From Tepidamorphaceae bacterium (lineage in GTDB: Bacteria; Pseudomonadota; Alphaproteobacteria; Rhizobiales; JAKSCL01): a stretch of 64,000 bases of DNA. The position numbers and the translations under genes were made by a program. The notes beneath the pieces were generated by a model that worked only from the letters and a program-made list of their open reading frames with translations, was not told the DNA's origin and searched no databases. Shown one piece after another: positions 27,042 to 34,497 of the stretch. The stretch lies in NCBI GenBank assembly GCA_028289445.1, contig JANQPO010000004.1, positions 248,001 through 312,000 on the forward strand, in the 5' to 3' direction. How positions within the stretch are numbered: position 1 is the first letter of the stretch; each line of letters begins with the position of its first letter.

Positions 27042-27353
27042 TGGTGCGGGTGGTGAGACTCGAACTCACACTCCCTTGCGGGAACCAGATTTTGCTTACC
27101 AACTACGGCTTTCGCCGCTCCGCCAGATGGCGGATTTGTGGTCTGGACTTTCTCTTCACCTTACCCCGGATGCGCTCCGCGGCTTAGGTGGGTGCCGTCA
27201 AGTCTCTACACCTTTCCCTGATCGGGACTTGGCTCGGGATTGGCATCAGCCGGACTGGAAGCGTTCCCCGAATTTGACACCTGCACTGACCGGGTTTCCC
27301 CGGCAAGGACCCCATACGAAGTCTGGCGCGTCTACCAGTTCCGCCACACCCGC
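27042..27353 (-). tRNA. tRNA-Leu (probably CAA) interrupted by a group I intron
   Basis: Read on the minus strand, the gene begins GCGGGTGTGGCGGAACTGG (acceptor and D arm), runs to CCAGACT (anticodon 5' stem and U33), and resumes after the intron as CAAAATCTGG, the variable arm, the T arm GTGAGTTCGAGTCTCAC and CACCCGCACCA. GCGGGTG pairs with CACCCGC, CCAGA with TCTGG, and CCA is encoded. Exons are 27320-27353 (34 nt) and 27042-27094 (53 nt), 87 nt mature, with the long variable arm of class II tRNA. The anticodon loop CU-CAA-AA requires splicing between U33 and C34. Confidence 0.9.
27095..27319 (-). ncRNA. Self-splicing group I intron in the tRNA-Leu anticodon loop
   Basis: The 225-nt insertion ends in G, as group I introns do, and contains blocks that closely resemble the 205-nt Azoarcus tRNA-Ile intron. 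These are GTCAAATTCGGGGAA (27264-27278, P3/P4 region), GAGCCAAGTCCC (P5/P6 region), AGGTGTAGAGACTTGACGGC followed by ACCCACCTAAG (27183-27213, P7/P3/P8 core), and GAAAGTCCAGACC (P9 side). An internal guide GGGGTC lies a few bases into the intron and pairs with the exon end GACT/GACTT through U-G wobble. It is too short for a homing endonuclease gene. Confidence 0.88.
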
Positions 27354-27362
27354 ACGGCGGCC

Positions 27363-27392
27363 TTCATACGCGCAAACGCTGGCGGCGCCAAG
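27363..27392 (-). promoter_or_regulatory. Candidate tRNA-Leu promoter
   Basis: On the minus strand CTTGGC (27387-27392) and TATGAA (27363-27368) are separated by 18 bp, and the -10 ends 10 bp before the tRNA 5' end at 27353. CTTG-type -35 boxes are common in alphaproteobacterial stable-RNA promoters. Confidence 0.5.
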
Positions 27393-27424
27393 AGTGTTTG
27401 ACGAGGATTGAGGCAAAGGCCGCG

Positions 27425-28378
27425 CTAGGCGCAGTGGGCAGCGTCCGGTGACCAGCGATGGATGACGACCGAGGGGTCGGCCGACAACCGCGCGCGGGCA
27501 GAAAGCCACATCTTCCGCCATGCATCGGGGTCACGCAGTTCGGTTTCCGGATGCGCTCGGCTGCGTGCGACGAAATCCGGGAACATCGGCCGGCCGGTCG
27601 GCTCGCCAGTGACGCTGTAGCGCACATCGAAGCTCCACCTGATGCCGGGCGTGCGATTTTCCAGCGAGCCGTGGATCGTGAGCGGATGGAAAAGGATGAC
27701 GCCGCCAGACTTGACCGGTAGCGGCCGCGCCGCGTCCTCGTCGAAGAACCGCGTCGGGATGCCGACCTGCGGGTTGGGGCAGTGAAGCTTCATCTCGCCC
27801 TTGTGGCTTTTTGGGATGACCTGGAGACAGCCATTCTCCACGGTCGCATCGGTGACGGCGATCCAGGCCGTGATCATGCGGGTGCGGTCGGCCTCTTCCA
27901 GCGTCACGGCGCGGTCTTGGTGCCAATCCGTCGAGGTCAGATGCGCTCGGATTTCGCCGGCTTTGATATCTGCGGCCGGCGGCTTGATGCGGACATGCTG
28001 GATCGGATTGGAGACGATCTCCGGCCCGATCAGATCTTCCACCACGTCGAGCAGGCGGTCATGGCTCAAGAGACCGAAGGCAGCCGGTCCGGCATGAAAC
28101 GGCAGGTCCGGCGCGATCGGTCCGCCGGGAAGCGAGATGTCCATGGGCTGGAAATACTCAAGTCCGGCGCGGTAGGCGGCGATGATTTGATCATCGAAGC
28201 TCGCGCTGATCAGTGCGGGATCGAGCTTCCCTTCCGAGACCCAATCGGCCACGAGGCCTGACATCAACGCTTCGTATTCCGCGATCAGCGGATCGAGACA
28301 GCTTTCCCGATCGATCACATCCTCAACGACCAGATAGCCGTTCTCATCGAAAAAGCGATGTTGGTCGGCGCTCAACAT
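27425..28378 (-). CDS. Phytanoyl-CoA dioxygenase family protein
   Basis: This 317-aa protein belongs to the PhyH branch of Fe(II)/2-oxoglutarate oxygenases. The iron-binding HxD is in 'STDWHQDRAVTLEEA' (near the middle), the distal histidine in 'LFHPLTIHGSLENRT', and an arginine for 2-oxoglutarate follows in 'PGIRWSFDVRY'. The ATG at 28378 gives 'MLSADQHRFFDENGYLVVED', the usual PhyH opening; the frame stays open a further 339 bp upstream but overlaps the divergent dehydrogenase gene. Substrate unknown. Confidence 0.85.
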   Translation of the reverse strand: MLSADQHRFFDENGYLVVEDVIDRESCLDPLIAEYEALMSGLVADWVSEGKLDPALISASFDDQIIAAYRAGLEYFQPMDISLPGGPIAPDLPFHAGPAAFGLLSHDRLLDVVEDLIGPEIVSNPIQHVRIKPPAADIKAGEIRAHLTSTDWHQDRAVTLEEADRTRMITAWIAVTDATVENGCLQVIPKSHKGEMKLHCPNPQVGIPTRFFDEDAARPLPVKSGGVILFHPLTIHGSLENRTPGIRWSFDVRYSVTGEPTGRPMFPDFVARSRAHPETELRDPDAWRKMWLSARARLSADPSVVIHRWSPDAAHCA

Positions 28379-28529
28379 GGGAGGCTCCGCGTAGTCGTGC
28401 GTCTGGCGCAGTATGCCGTCGCTGGCCGGCCAATGAAAGCTGACATCGCCGTATAGATTCGCGCTTGTGCGGATCGGCGCTTCTGTGACAGGGGTTGCGC
28501 GACAACCAAGAACAACAAGGACATTCATC

Positions 28530-29426
28530 ATGAGGGCAGGGGTCATCGGTCTTGGCGATATGGGGTCCGGCCTCGCCAAGAACCTCATCGCGGCCGGCTT
28601 CGAGACGTGCGGTCTCGATCTCAGTCCAGCGCGCGTTGAGGCATTCAAAGTGCTCGGCGGCCAGCCGATGGAGTCCGCCGCCGAGGTTGGCCGAAACGCT
28701 GACATCGTCTTCGTCATGGTGATGAACGGCGATCAGGCGAAACAGGTCATTCTCGGTGATGACGCAAGCGCCGGACTTGTCTCGACCATGCAGTCCGGCG
28801 GCATCGTCATGCTGACGGCGACGATCAAGGCCGGCGAGGCGCGTGAGATTGCGGCCGGTCTTGAGGGATCCGGGATAGATTTGATCGACAGTCCCGTCAG
28901 CGGCGGATTTCCAGGCGCGCAAGGCGGCACGTTGACGCTGATGGCGGCTGGCAGCGACGATGCGCTCGAGCGGGCGAAGCGAGCGATGGAGGCCGTCGGC
29001 GGAACGATCCACGTCGTCGGATCAGAGGCAGGTATGGGTCAGACCGTCAAAGCCTGTCTGCAATCGCTCATCGGCGCGATCTTTTCCGCGACCTTCGAGG
29101 CGTCGGCACTTGCCGCCAAGGCCGGTGTGTCGGGCCAGGTGATCCACGATGTGTTTTCGACATCGTCGGCTGGCTGCGGTCTTGTGAAGACCTCGCTTTC
29201 GAACATCATCGATCGCAAGTTCGAGGGCACCGGCAGCCACATCAACACGATGTACAAGGACCTGACCATTGCCATGGACCTCGCACGCGATCTGGGTGTT
29301 CCTCTGTTCACTGCGGCGACGGCCATGCAGCTTTTCCAGGCCGGCAAGACGAAGTATCCCGATGGCGACAATTGGATCGTCACGAAAGTGATGGAAGACA
29401 TCATCGGCGCGGAGCTCAATCGATAG
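28530..29426 (+). CDS. NAD(P)-dependent beta-hydroxyacid dehydrogenase (3-hydroxyisobutyrate dehydrogenase family)
   Basis: The 298-aa enzyme has the Rossmann motif 'GVIGLGDMGSGLAKNLIAAG' at the start, the substrate motif 'DSPVSGGFPGAQGGTLTLM' (about 117-135) and the catalytic lysine region 'GMGQTVKACLQSL' (about 165-180). Relatives oxidise 3-hydroxyisobutyrate, tartronate semialdehyde, L-threonate and similar acids; the exact substrate cannot be told. It is divergent from the PhyH dioxygenase with 151 bp between starts, suggesting a shared regulatory region. The ATG at 28530 matches the family start; an upstream ATG at 28467 is less likely. Confidence 0.85.
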   Translation: MRAGVIGLGDMGSGLAKNLIAAGFETCGLDLSPARVEAFKVLGGQPMESAAEVGRNADIVFVMVMNGDQAKQVILGDDASAGLVSTMQSGGIVMLTATIKAGEAREIAAGLEGSGIDLIDSPVSGGFPGAQGGTLTLMAAGSDDALERAKRAMEAVGGTIHVVGSEAGMGQTVKACLQSLIGAIFSATFEASALAAKAGVSGQVIHDVFSTSSAGCGLVKTSLSNIIDRKFEGTGSHINTMYKDLTIAMDLARDLGVPLFTAATAMQLFQAGKTKYPDGDNWIVTKVMEDIIGAELNR

Positions 29427-29559
29427 CGCGCTGAGCAATCGCAGACCGTTTCAATTGCAGGCTTCCGTCAGCACATACATCGTCTTTCTACCGACCGTGG
29501 CATAGGCGGCGCGAACATGTTAGAGCGCCGACAAAATGCGATTGTCAGCCTCGGAGTTC

Positions 29560-30192
29560 ATGTCCGACACGATTCATTCCGCCGCGCCGCGCAAGACGAC
29601 GGCTCTGCTCGACGCGCTTGTTGCCGAAGTCATCGCCGCCAAGGGCGACGGCGCGACGATCACGCTCGGCGAGTTGATCGACCAGTTGAAGGAGCGGGCG
29701 ATCGGTCTCGTGCTCCTCATTCTTGCGCTGCCCTGCTGCCTTCCCTTTGTCTACGGTGTGCCCCAGGCGGTGGCATTGCCCATGCTGTTCTTCGCTGGGC
29801 AAATGGCGATCGGCCGGCGCACGTTGTGGCTGCCGGAGAACTTGCGCGCGCGAAGCTTCCAGGTCGCGACATTGAAAGACATCATCGACCGCGGGCGCCG
29901 CTACATCGGCTGGTTCGAGGCCGTGGCACATCCGCGTCTCGCCGCGCTCACCTCGCCGACGGGAACGACGATCGTCGGGGCACTGCTTCTCATCCCGACG
30001 GCCTCGATCCTCGTTCCGCTTCCGCTGACCAACACCGTGCCCGGCGCCGGCGTCGCCATTGCCTCGGTCGGCTTGATCGAGCGTGACGGCCTTCTCGTGC
30101 TGTTCGGACTGCTTGTCGGGCTGGTCTGGGTCGCGATCCTGGTGATCGGCGGACCAGCGGCGATCTACTGGCTGGTTAACCAAGTCCGATGA
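29560..30192 (+). CDS. exoD: ExoD-family membrane protein
   Basis: The 210-aa protein has the ExoD layout: a soluble start ('TTALLDALVAEVIAAKGDGA', 'ITLGELIDQLKERAIG') and several membrane helices ('LVLLILALPCCLPFVYGVPQ', later 'LLVLFGLLVGLVWVAILVIG'). ExoD is linked to exopolysaccharide synthesis and alkali tolerance in Rhizobium, its biochemical role being unclear. It overlaps dsbB by 4 bp, so the two are cotranscribed. The ATG at 29560 follows TCGGAG; the upstream ATG at 29536 is possible. Confidence 0.85.
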   Translation: MSDTIHSAAPRKTTALLDALVAEVIAAKGDGATITLGELIDQLKERAIGLVLLILALPCCLPFVYGVPQAVALPMLFFAGQMAIGRRTLWLPENLRARSFQVATLKDIIDRGRRYIGWFEAVAHPRLAALTSPTGTTIVGALLLIPTASILVPLPLTNTVPGAGVAIASVGLIERDGLLVLFGLLVGLVWVAILVIGGPAAIYWLVNQVR

Positions 30193-30716
30193 TCGGCGTC
30201 CTTCGACAGTTCAGTGGCACCCAATTCGCGCTCGCCGCTCTAGGGCTGGCGGCGCTCACGATCGCCGGCGCCTGGGCCTTCGAGATCGTCGGCGGGTATC
30301 AGCCCTGCGCGCTATGCCTGACGCAGCGCAACCCCTATTACTTTGGCATCCCGCTCCTCGCGATTGCGGTACTAATCGCGGTGCGAGGCTCGCATCGAGG
30401 CGCGCTCCGAACACTTCTGGGCCTGGCCACTGCCGTGTTTCTCGTCGGAGCTGGCTACGGCGTCTATCATTCGGGTGTCGAATGGGGATGGTGGCCGGGG
30501 CCTGCGGCCTGCGGTGCCGGCAGCGATACGGCGGAGTCCGTCGGCGACCTTTTGACGCAGCTTGAAACGGTGCAGATCATCCGCTGCGACGAGGTCCAGT
30601 GGCGCGCCTTCGGGCTCACCTTCGCCAACTACAATGTGCTGATTTCGCTGGCGATCGCCATGCTGTCGCTTGGCGCGCTCAGCCGAACCTACGGTTCCAG
30701 TTCGGTATCCCAGTAG
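30189..30716 (+). CDS. dsbB: Disulfide bond formation protein B
   Basis: DsbB reoxidises DsbA by passing electrons to quinone. The 175-aa protein has four membrane helices, the first redox pair C40-x-x-C43 in 'YQPCALCLTQRNPYYF' and the second pair C108/C133 in the periplasmic loop ('GPAACGAGSD', 'IIRCDEVQW'). It is translationally coupled to exoD. The 3' end overlaps the convergent HNH gene by 28 bp. Confidence 0.92.
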   Translation: MIGVLRQFSGTQFALAALGLAALTIAGAWAFEIVGGYQPCALCLTQRNPYYFGIPLLAIAVLIAVRGSHRGALRTLLGLATAVFLVGAGYGVYHSGVEWGWWPGPAACGAGSDTAESVGDLLTQLETVQIIRCDEVQWRAFGLTFANYNVLISLAIAMLSLGALSRTYGSSSVSQ

Positions 30717-31246
30717 AGGAAGTCGAGCCAGCTTTCGTGCAAATGGTTCGGCGGGAACAGCCGTCCATTGCTGTGAAGGTCCTGCATCGTGGGCCGATAA
30801 GGCGGCTGCGCCGGCCACATTTTGGCGTCATCCGGCATCTTGCCGCCCTTCCTCAAATTGCAGGGCGCGCAGGCCGCGACGACATTTTCCCAAGTCGTCT
30901 GACCGCCGCGCGAGCGTGGGATCAGGTGGTCGAAGGTCAGGTCGTTCGCGGCGCCGCAATACTGGCAGGTGAAGCGGTCGCGCAGGAAGACGTTGAAGCG
31001 CGTAAAGGCCGGGTGCCGGGTGGGCCGAATATAGTCTTTCAGCGCCACCACGCTCGGCAGCTGCATTTCAAAGCTCGGACTGTGCACCACCTTGTCGTAG
31101 TGCTCGACGATATTCACCCGGTCAAGGAACACCGCCTTGATGGCATCCTGCCAGGACCAGAGCGACAAGGGGAAGTACGAGAGCGGACGATAATCGGCAT
31201 TCAACACGAGCGCGGGACACGCGTCGGGCGAAACGTGGACAGTCAA
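30689..31246 (-). CDS. HNH endonuclease family protein
   Basis: The 185-aa protein has the zinc ribbon-type HNH fold: 'FTCQYCGAANDLTFDHLIPR' then 'GGQTTWENVVAACAPCNLRK', giving the C-x-x-C pairs, the catalytic histidine and the asparagine. The family is widespread and chromosomal in Hyphomicrobiales as a housekeeping-like HNH protein, sometimes annotated as a restriction nuclease without evidence. It stands alone here, its 3' end overlapping convergent dsbB by 28 bp, with no methylase nearby. A phage-like context is absent. Confidence 0.88.
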   Translation of the reverse strand: MTVHVSPDACPALVLNADYRPLSYFPLSLWSWQDAIKAVFLDRVNIVEHYDKVVHSPSFEMQLPSVVALKDYIRPTRHPAFTRFNVFLRDRFTCQYCGAANDLTFDHLIPRSRGGQTTWENVVAACAPCNLRKGGKMPDDAKMWPAQPPYRPTMQDLHSNGRLFPPNHLHESWLDFLYWDTELEP

Positions 31247-31351
31247 CTTCGGCTCCCCATCATGATTCGCACTCCTGAGCGTTTGCGCCGCGACACTCTA
31301 CAGGCTTCATGTCATACGTGTGAAGCCTTTGTTGGGATTTCATTAACCAAT

Positions 31352-31993
31352 TCAAACCGGTGTCGCATCCTTGCCGCGACCGGTTGCCGCATAGTAGGCC
31401 CAAAACAGGCGTGCCGCTGTCGCACGCCAAGGCGACCAGCGCTCCGACATGGCGTAGAGATCCTTTTCCCCTGGCCGCTCGCCGAGGTCGAACGCATGTT
31501 GGATGGCGTTCTGCAGAGCCACGTCGCGGGCGGGAAAAAGATCTGGGTGCCCGCAGCAGAACATCAAATAGACTTCGGCCGTCCAGGGACCGATGCCGTG
31601 AAGCGCAGTCATGGCAGCGATCGCATCGGTGCCGTCGAGGCGGGCAACGGCGTCTAGATCGAAGCCATCGACGATTGCTTGCGACACCGCCCGCAACGTC
31701 TTTTGCTTGGGTCGCGACAAGCCGGCCTCGCGGAGTGCATCGTCATCGACCCGACAAAAGACGGTTGCCTCGAATGGATCGACGGCCTGTGTGAGACGCC
31801 CCCAGATCGCGTTGGCGCTGGCCTTTGAGACCTGCTGTGAAACGACAATTTCGGCGAGGCCGCGAAAACCGGGCGCCGCACGACGCAACGGCACTGCGCC
31901 GGCAACCTTGAGCACCTTGGCAAGGCGCTTGTCGGCCGTGGTCAGCCCTTTCAGGGCGTCAGCAATGTCCGCGTCGCAATCGATGATGCGCAT
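31352..31993 (-). CDS. DNA-3-methyladenine glycosylase II-like (AlkA/HhH-GPD)
   Basis: The 213-aa protein has the HhH-GPD core 'ALHGIGPWTAEVYLMFCCGH' and the catalytic aspartate in 'FPARDVALQNAIQHAF'. It lacks the iron-sulfur loop of EndoIII and the Ada domain, matching the short AlkA-like group that removes alkylated purines. It is divergent from gluQ with 62 bp between starts, which would contain both promoters. Confidence 0.9.
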   Translation of the reverse strand: MRIIDCDADIADALKGLTTADKRLAKVLKVAGAVPLRRAAPGFRGLAEIVVSQQVSKASANAIWGRLTQAVDPFEATVFCRVDDDALREAGLSRPKQKTLRAVSQAIVDGFDLDAVARLDGTDAIAAMTALHGIGPWTAEVYLMFCCGHPDLFPARDVALQNAIQHAFDLGERPGEKDLYAMSERWSPWRATAARLFWAYYAATGRGKDATPV

Positions 31994-32055
31994 CCCGGCC
32001 GGCCGCCTTATGGTGAATTTGTCTTCTTCGACGGATCATAGCGCCCTCAGTCCCG

Positions 32056-32952
32056 ATGTCATCCCGACACGTTTTTCGCTTCGCGCCGAGCCCGAACGGG
32101 CTGCTGCATCTCGGCCATGCCTATTCGGCGATCCTCAATTTTGATCTGGCGCGCCGCACCGGCGGTCGGTTTCTGGTCCGCATCGAAGATATTGATCTGG
32201 GTCGGGCACGGCCGGAATTCGAGCAGCAGATCTATGAGGATCTCGCCTGGCTCGGGCTTCAATGGGAAGAGCCGGTTTTGCGCCAGTCGACACGGTTCTC
32301 GGTCTATGAAGAGGCCCTCGACCGATTGCGTGCGCTGGACCTCGTCTATCCCTGCTATGCCACACGGGCCGAGATCCGCGCTGCTGTTGCCGCAAAGACA
32401 GGCGACTGGCCCAGCGATCCCGATGGTCAGCCGCACTACCCCGGTCTGTGGCGCGACCCGCCACGCACGGCGCTGTTGCGCAGGAAGGCCGAGGACGCAC
32501 CGTTCGCCCTTCGCCTAAAAATCGACGCAGCAATGAGGACCGCCGGACTCGATCCGGGCGCCGCGGTCGCTTGGCAGGAGACCGATGGACAATTCACCTC
32601 CGAGGCTTCGGCGCGACCTGCTGACTGGGGCGATGTGGTGATCGCCCGCAAGGATATCCCGACCAGCTATCACTTGGCCGTGGTCGTCGACGACGCGGCC
32701 CAGGGGATCACCGATGTCGTGCGCGGTTTCGACCTGAAGCCGGCGACGGCATTGCACCGCCTGCTGCAGACATTGCTCGGTCTTCCGGAACCTGTTTATC
32801 GACACCATCGACTGATTCTGGACGATCGCGGCGAGAAGCTTTCAAAGAGCCGCGACAGCGAGACATTGTCAGCGCTCCGCGACAGCGGCATGTTGCCGTC
32901 CGATGTTCGCCGGCGCATCGATCTGCCTTATGAGATCATGGCGCCGGAATGA
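32056..32952 (+). CDS. gluQ: tRNA glutamyl-Q(34) synthetase
   Basis: GluQRS attaches glutamate to queuosine in tRNA-Asp, not to an acceptor end. The 298-aa protein has the class I signature 'FRFAPSPNGLLHLGHAYSAI' (5-24, HLGH as HIGH) and 'EKLSKSRDSE' as KMSKS, but no anticodon-binding domain, which is what separates GluQRS from GluRS at this length. In the zinc region only one cysteine cluster ('YPCYATRAE') is seen. Its 3' end overlaps the convergent AEC transporter by 17 bp. Confidence 0.9.
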   Translation: MSSRHVFRFAPSPNGLLHLGHAYSAILNFDLARRTGGRFLVRIEDIDLGRARPEFEQQIYEDLAWLGLQWEEPVLRQSTRFSVYEEALDRLRALDLVYPCYATRAEIRAAVAAKTGDWPSDPDGQPHYPGLWRDPPRTALLRRKAEDAPFALRLKIDAAMRTAGLDPGAAVAWQETDGQFTSEASARPADWGDVVIARKDIPTSYHLAVVVDDAAQGITDVVRGFDLKPATALHRLLQTLLGLPEPVYRHHRLILDDRGEKLSKSRDSETLSALRDSGMLPSDVRRRIDLPYEIMAPE

Positions 32953-33880
32953 TCCTGAGCCACAGAGAGACCGTGACGACGGCGATAGCCGAAGAGACAG
33001 CGATGGCGCTGGACGACATGCGCATGCCGGTGCCGTAGCGCACGGCGACGAGATATGAATTGACGCCGCAGGGCGCCGCCGCGAACAGGAGCGCCGCTCC
33101 GAGCCAAACGGCCGGCAGATCGAACACAAGCGTGCCCAGGACAAGAACGATAAGCGGATGCGCGACCAGCTTCAGGCTGGTGATGCTTAATGTCGCGCGC
33201 AGGTCGCCGGCAATGCCATAGCGGCGAAGCGCCAGGCCCAATGAAAACAATGCGACCGTGCCCGCCGTGTCGGCGATCGCGTCGATCAAATCCTTGCCCG
33301 GGCCGCCAAGCGGCAATCCCGATGCCTGCCAAAGCGCACCGGCTGCCAGGCCGATGATGATGGGATGCAGAGCGATCGACCGAATGATCGCCTTGCCCGT
33401 AACGAACCAATCGCGCCCTTCCGTCTTCGCCAATTCCATCAGCACGGCGGCGACTGTCATCATCAGCGGCAAGTGGATCAACAAGAGCGTGACGAGCGGA
33501 ACCTCGCCGGCCTCGCCGTAGACGGCGAGGACGAGGGGGATGCCGACGAGCACCGTATTGGACTGCGACGCTGTAAATCCGGCGACGGTGCCGGTTTCCA
33601 AGTCGCGCCCGAGCCATCTCATGATGAGTGCCGTGGCGCCGATCCAAGACACCGCCACGCCAGCGAAATAAGTCAGCCAATAGGGCCAGGGCGAAATCGC
33701 CGGCCAGAAGCCCTCGGCGATGATCCGAAACAAGAGGCAGGGGATCGCGATCGTGTAGGCGAACGCCGACAGACCTTCGGCCACAGTGTCCGACAAAAGC
33801 CCCGTCAGTCGCGCGAGATAACCCGCGCCGATCAACCCGAATACGGGTAGAATAATGGCTGCGATATCGCCGATGCCCAT
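32936..33880 (-). CDS. AEC-family transporter (auxin efflux carrier-like)
   Basis: This 314-aa protein has about ten hydrophobic helices in the two-fold AEC pattern, starting 'GIGDIAAIILPVFGLIGAGY', with the conserved mid-region 'ASQSNTVLVGIPLVLAVYG' (N-T-x-x-x-G-x-P-L). The ATG at 33880 puts the first helix at the N-terminus; a start 27 bp upstream is also open. Relatives transport malate, malonate or other small organic acids; the substrate is unknown. Confidence 0.82.
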   Translation of the reverse strand: MGIGDIAAIILPVFGLIGAGYLARLTGLLSDTVAEGLSAFAYTIAIPCLLFRIIAEGFWPAISPWPYWLTYFAGVAVSWIGATALIMRWLGRDLETGTVAGFTASQSNTVLVGIPLVLAVYGEAGEVPLVTLLLIHLPLMMTVAAVLMELAKTEGRDWFVTGKAIIRSIALHPIIIGLAAGALWQASGLPLGGPGKDLIDAIADTAGTVALFSLGLALRRYGIAGDLRATLSITSLKLVAHPLIVLVLGTLVFDLPAVWLGAALLFAAAPCGVNSYLVAVRYGTGMRMSSSAIAVSSAIAVVTVSLWLRIIPAP

Positions 33881-34039
33881 GGAGACCCCGAGGCGCCGAA
33901 GTGGCACCCAGGGGTGGTTAGGGGCTGGCCGTCAACGGGTCAAGTTTAGGGCTGGGCATTGCCCGATGGTCCGGCGTTGAGATGGGTCCATTGTAGCCAC
34001 CCGAGGACGGGCACCAGGGTTCCGATGGCAAATGTGTAT

Positions 34040-34387
34040 TTAGAACCCTTGCCGCTGATTTCGCGGAGATTGTCGCTGAACTGGCGGCCGGCGATTGAGA
34101 AAGCGGCGATCGAGCCGGTCATCCACCTCGACAACAACATCGGGCATCCACAAGGCCTCCGGCAGGATAGTCACCTGGCCCCGATCGACATCGCCGGATG
34201 ACGCCGCGAAACGTCCATTGGCAGTGTAGGCGGACGGGGACAGTGCGTCGCTCGACTGGACTGTGACCGGACCGTGTGGCGCGTAGATAACAATGGGCGG
34301 ATCATCTGGAAGACCGCCGGCGTCGGCGGGCGCGGCGGACAAAGCCGCGACGTTGAGAGCGATGGCGATGTAAGCCCAGTTCCGCAT
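34040..34387 (-). CDS. Small exported protein of unknown function
   Basis: From the ATG at 34387 the frame encodes 115 aa with a good signal peptide ('NWAYIAIALNVAALSAAPADAG') and a basic tail ('RRFLNRRPPVQRQSPRNQRQ'). I do not recognise a family. The C-terminal half has unusual arginine-rich composition and overlaps another possible 64-codon frame on the same strand (33946-34140), so a frameshift near 34100 cannot be excluded. It lies between the AEC transporter and ethylmalonyl-CoA mutase on the same strand. Confidence 0.45.
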   Translation of the reverse strand: MRNWAYIAIALNVAALSAAPADAGGLPDDPPIVIYAPHGPVTVQSSDALSPSAYTANGRFAASSGDVDRGQVTILPEALWMPDVVVEVDDRLDRRFLNRRPPVQRQSPRNQRQGF

Positions 34388-34497
34388 GGTTCGAACCCTC
34401 ATACCGGGGGGTGTGGACTGTTTCGCATCCGAATCGCCCCGCATTCGCACAATCGCGAACGTTTCCGAAGACGAAGCAAGTCTCGTGCCGACGCCCG

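Noticed and set aside
27094-27320. Anticodon UAA with the intron between U34 and A35, as in cyanobacteria.
   Set aside because: It would require the intron to end in C; group I introns end in G, which favours CAA with insertion after U33.
26890-27411. A 173-codon plus-strand frame covering the tRNA.
   Set aside because: It runs antisense through the tRNA and intron and has no protein character.
28379-28717. A 113-residue extension of the PhyH dioxygenase.
   Set aside because: It overlaps the divergent dehydrogenase gene and has no conserved family sequence.
30689-31246. Restriction-modification function for the HNH protein.
   Set aside because: No methylase or specificity gene lies nearby, and this HNH type is widespread as a lone chromosomal gene.
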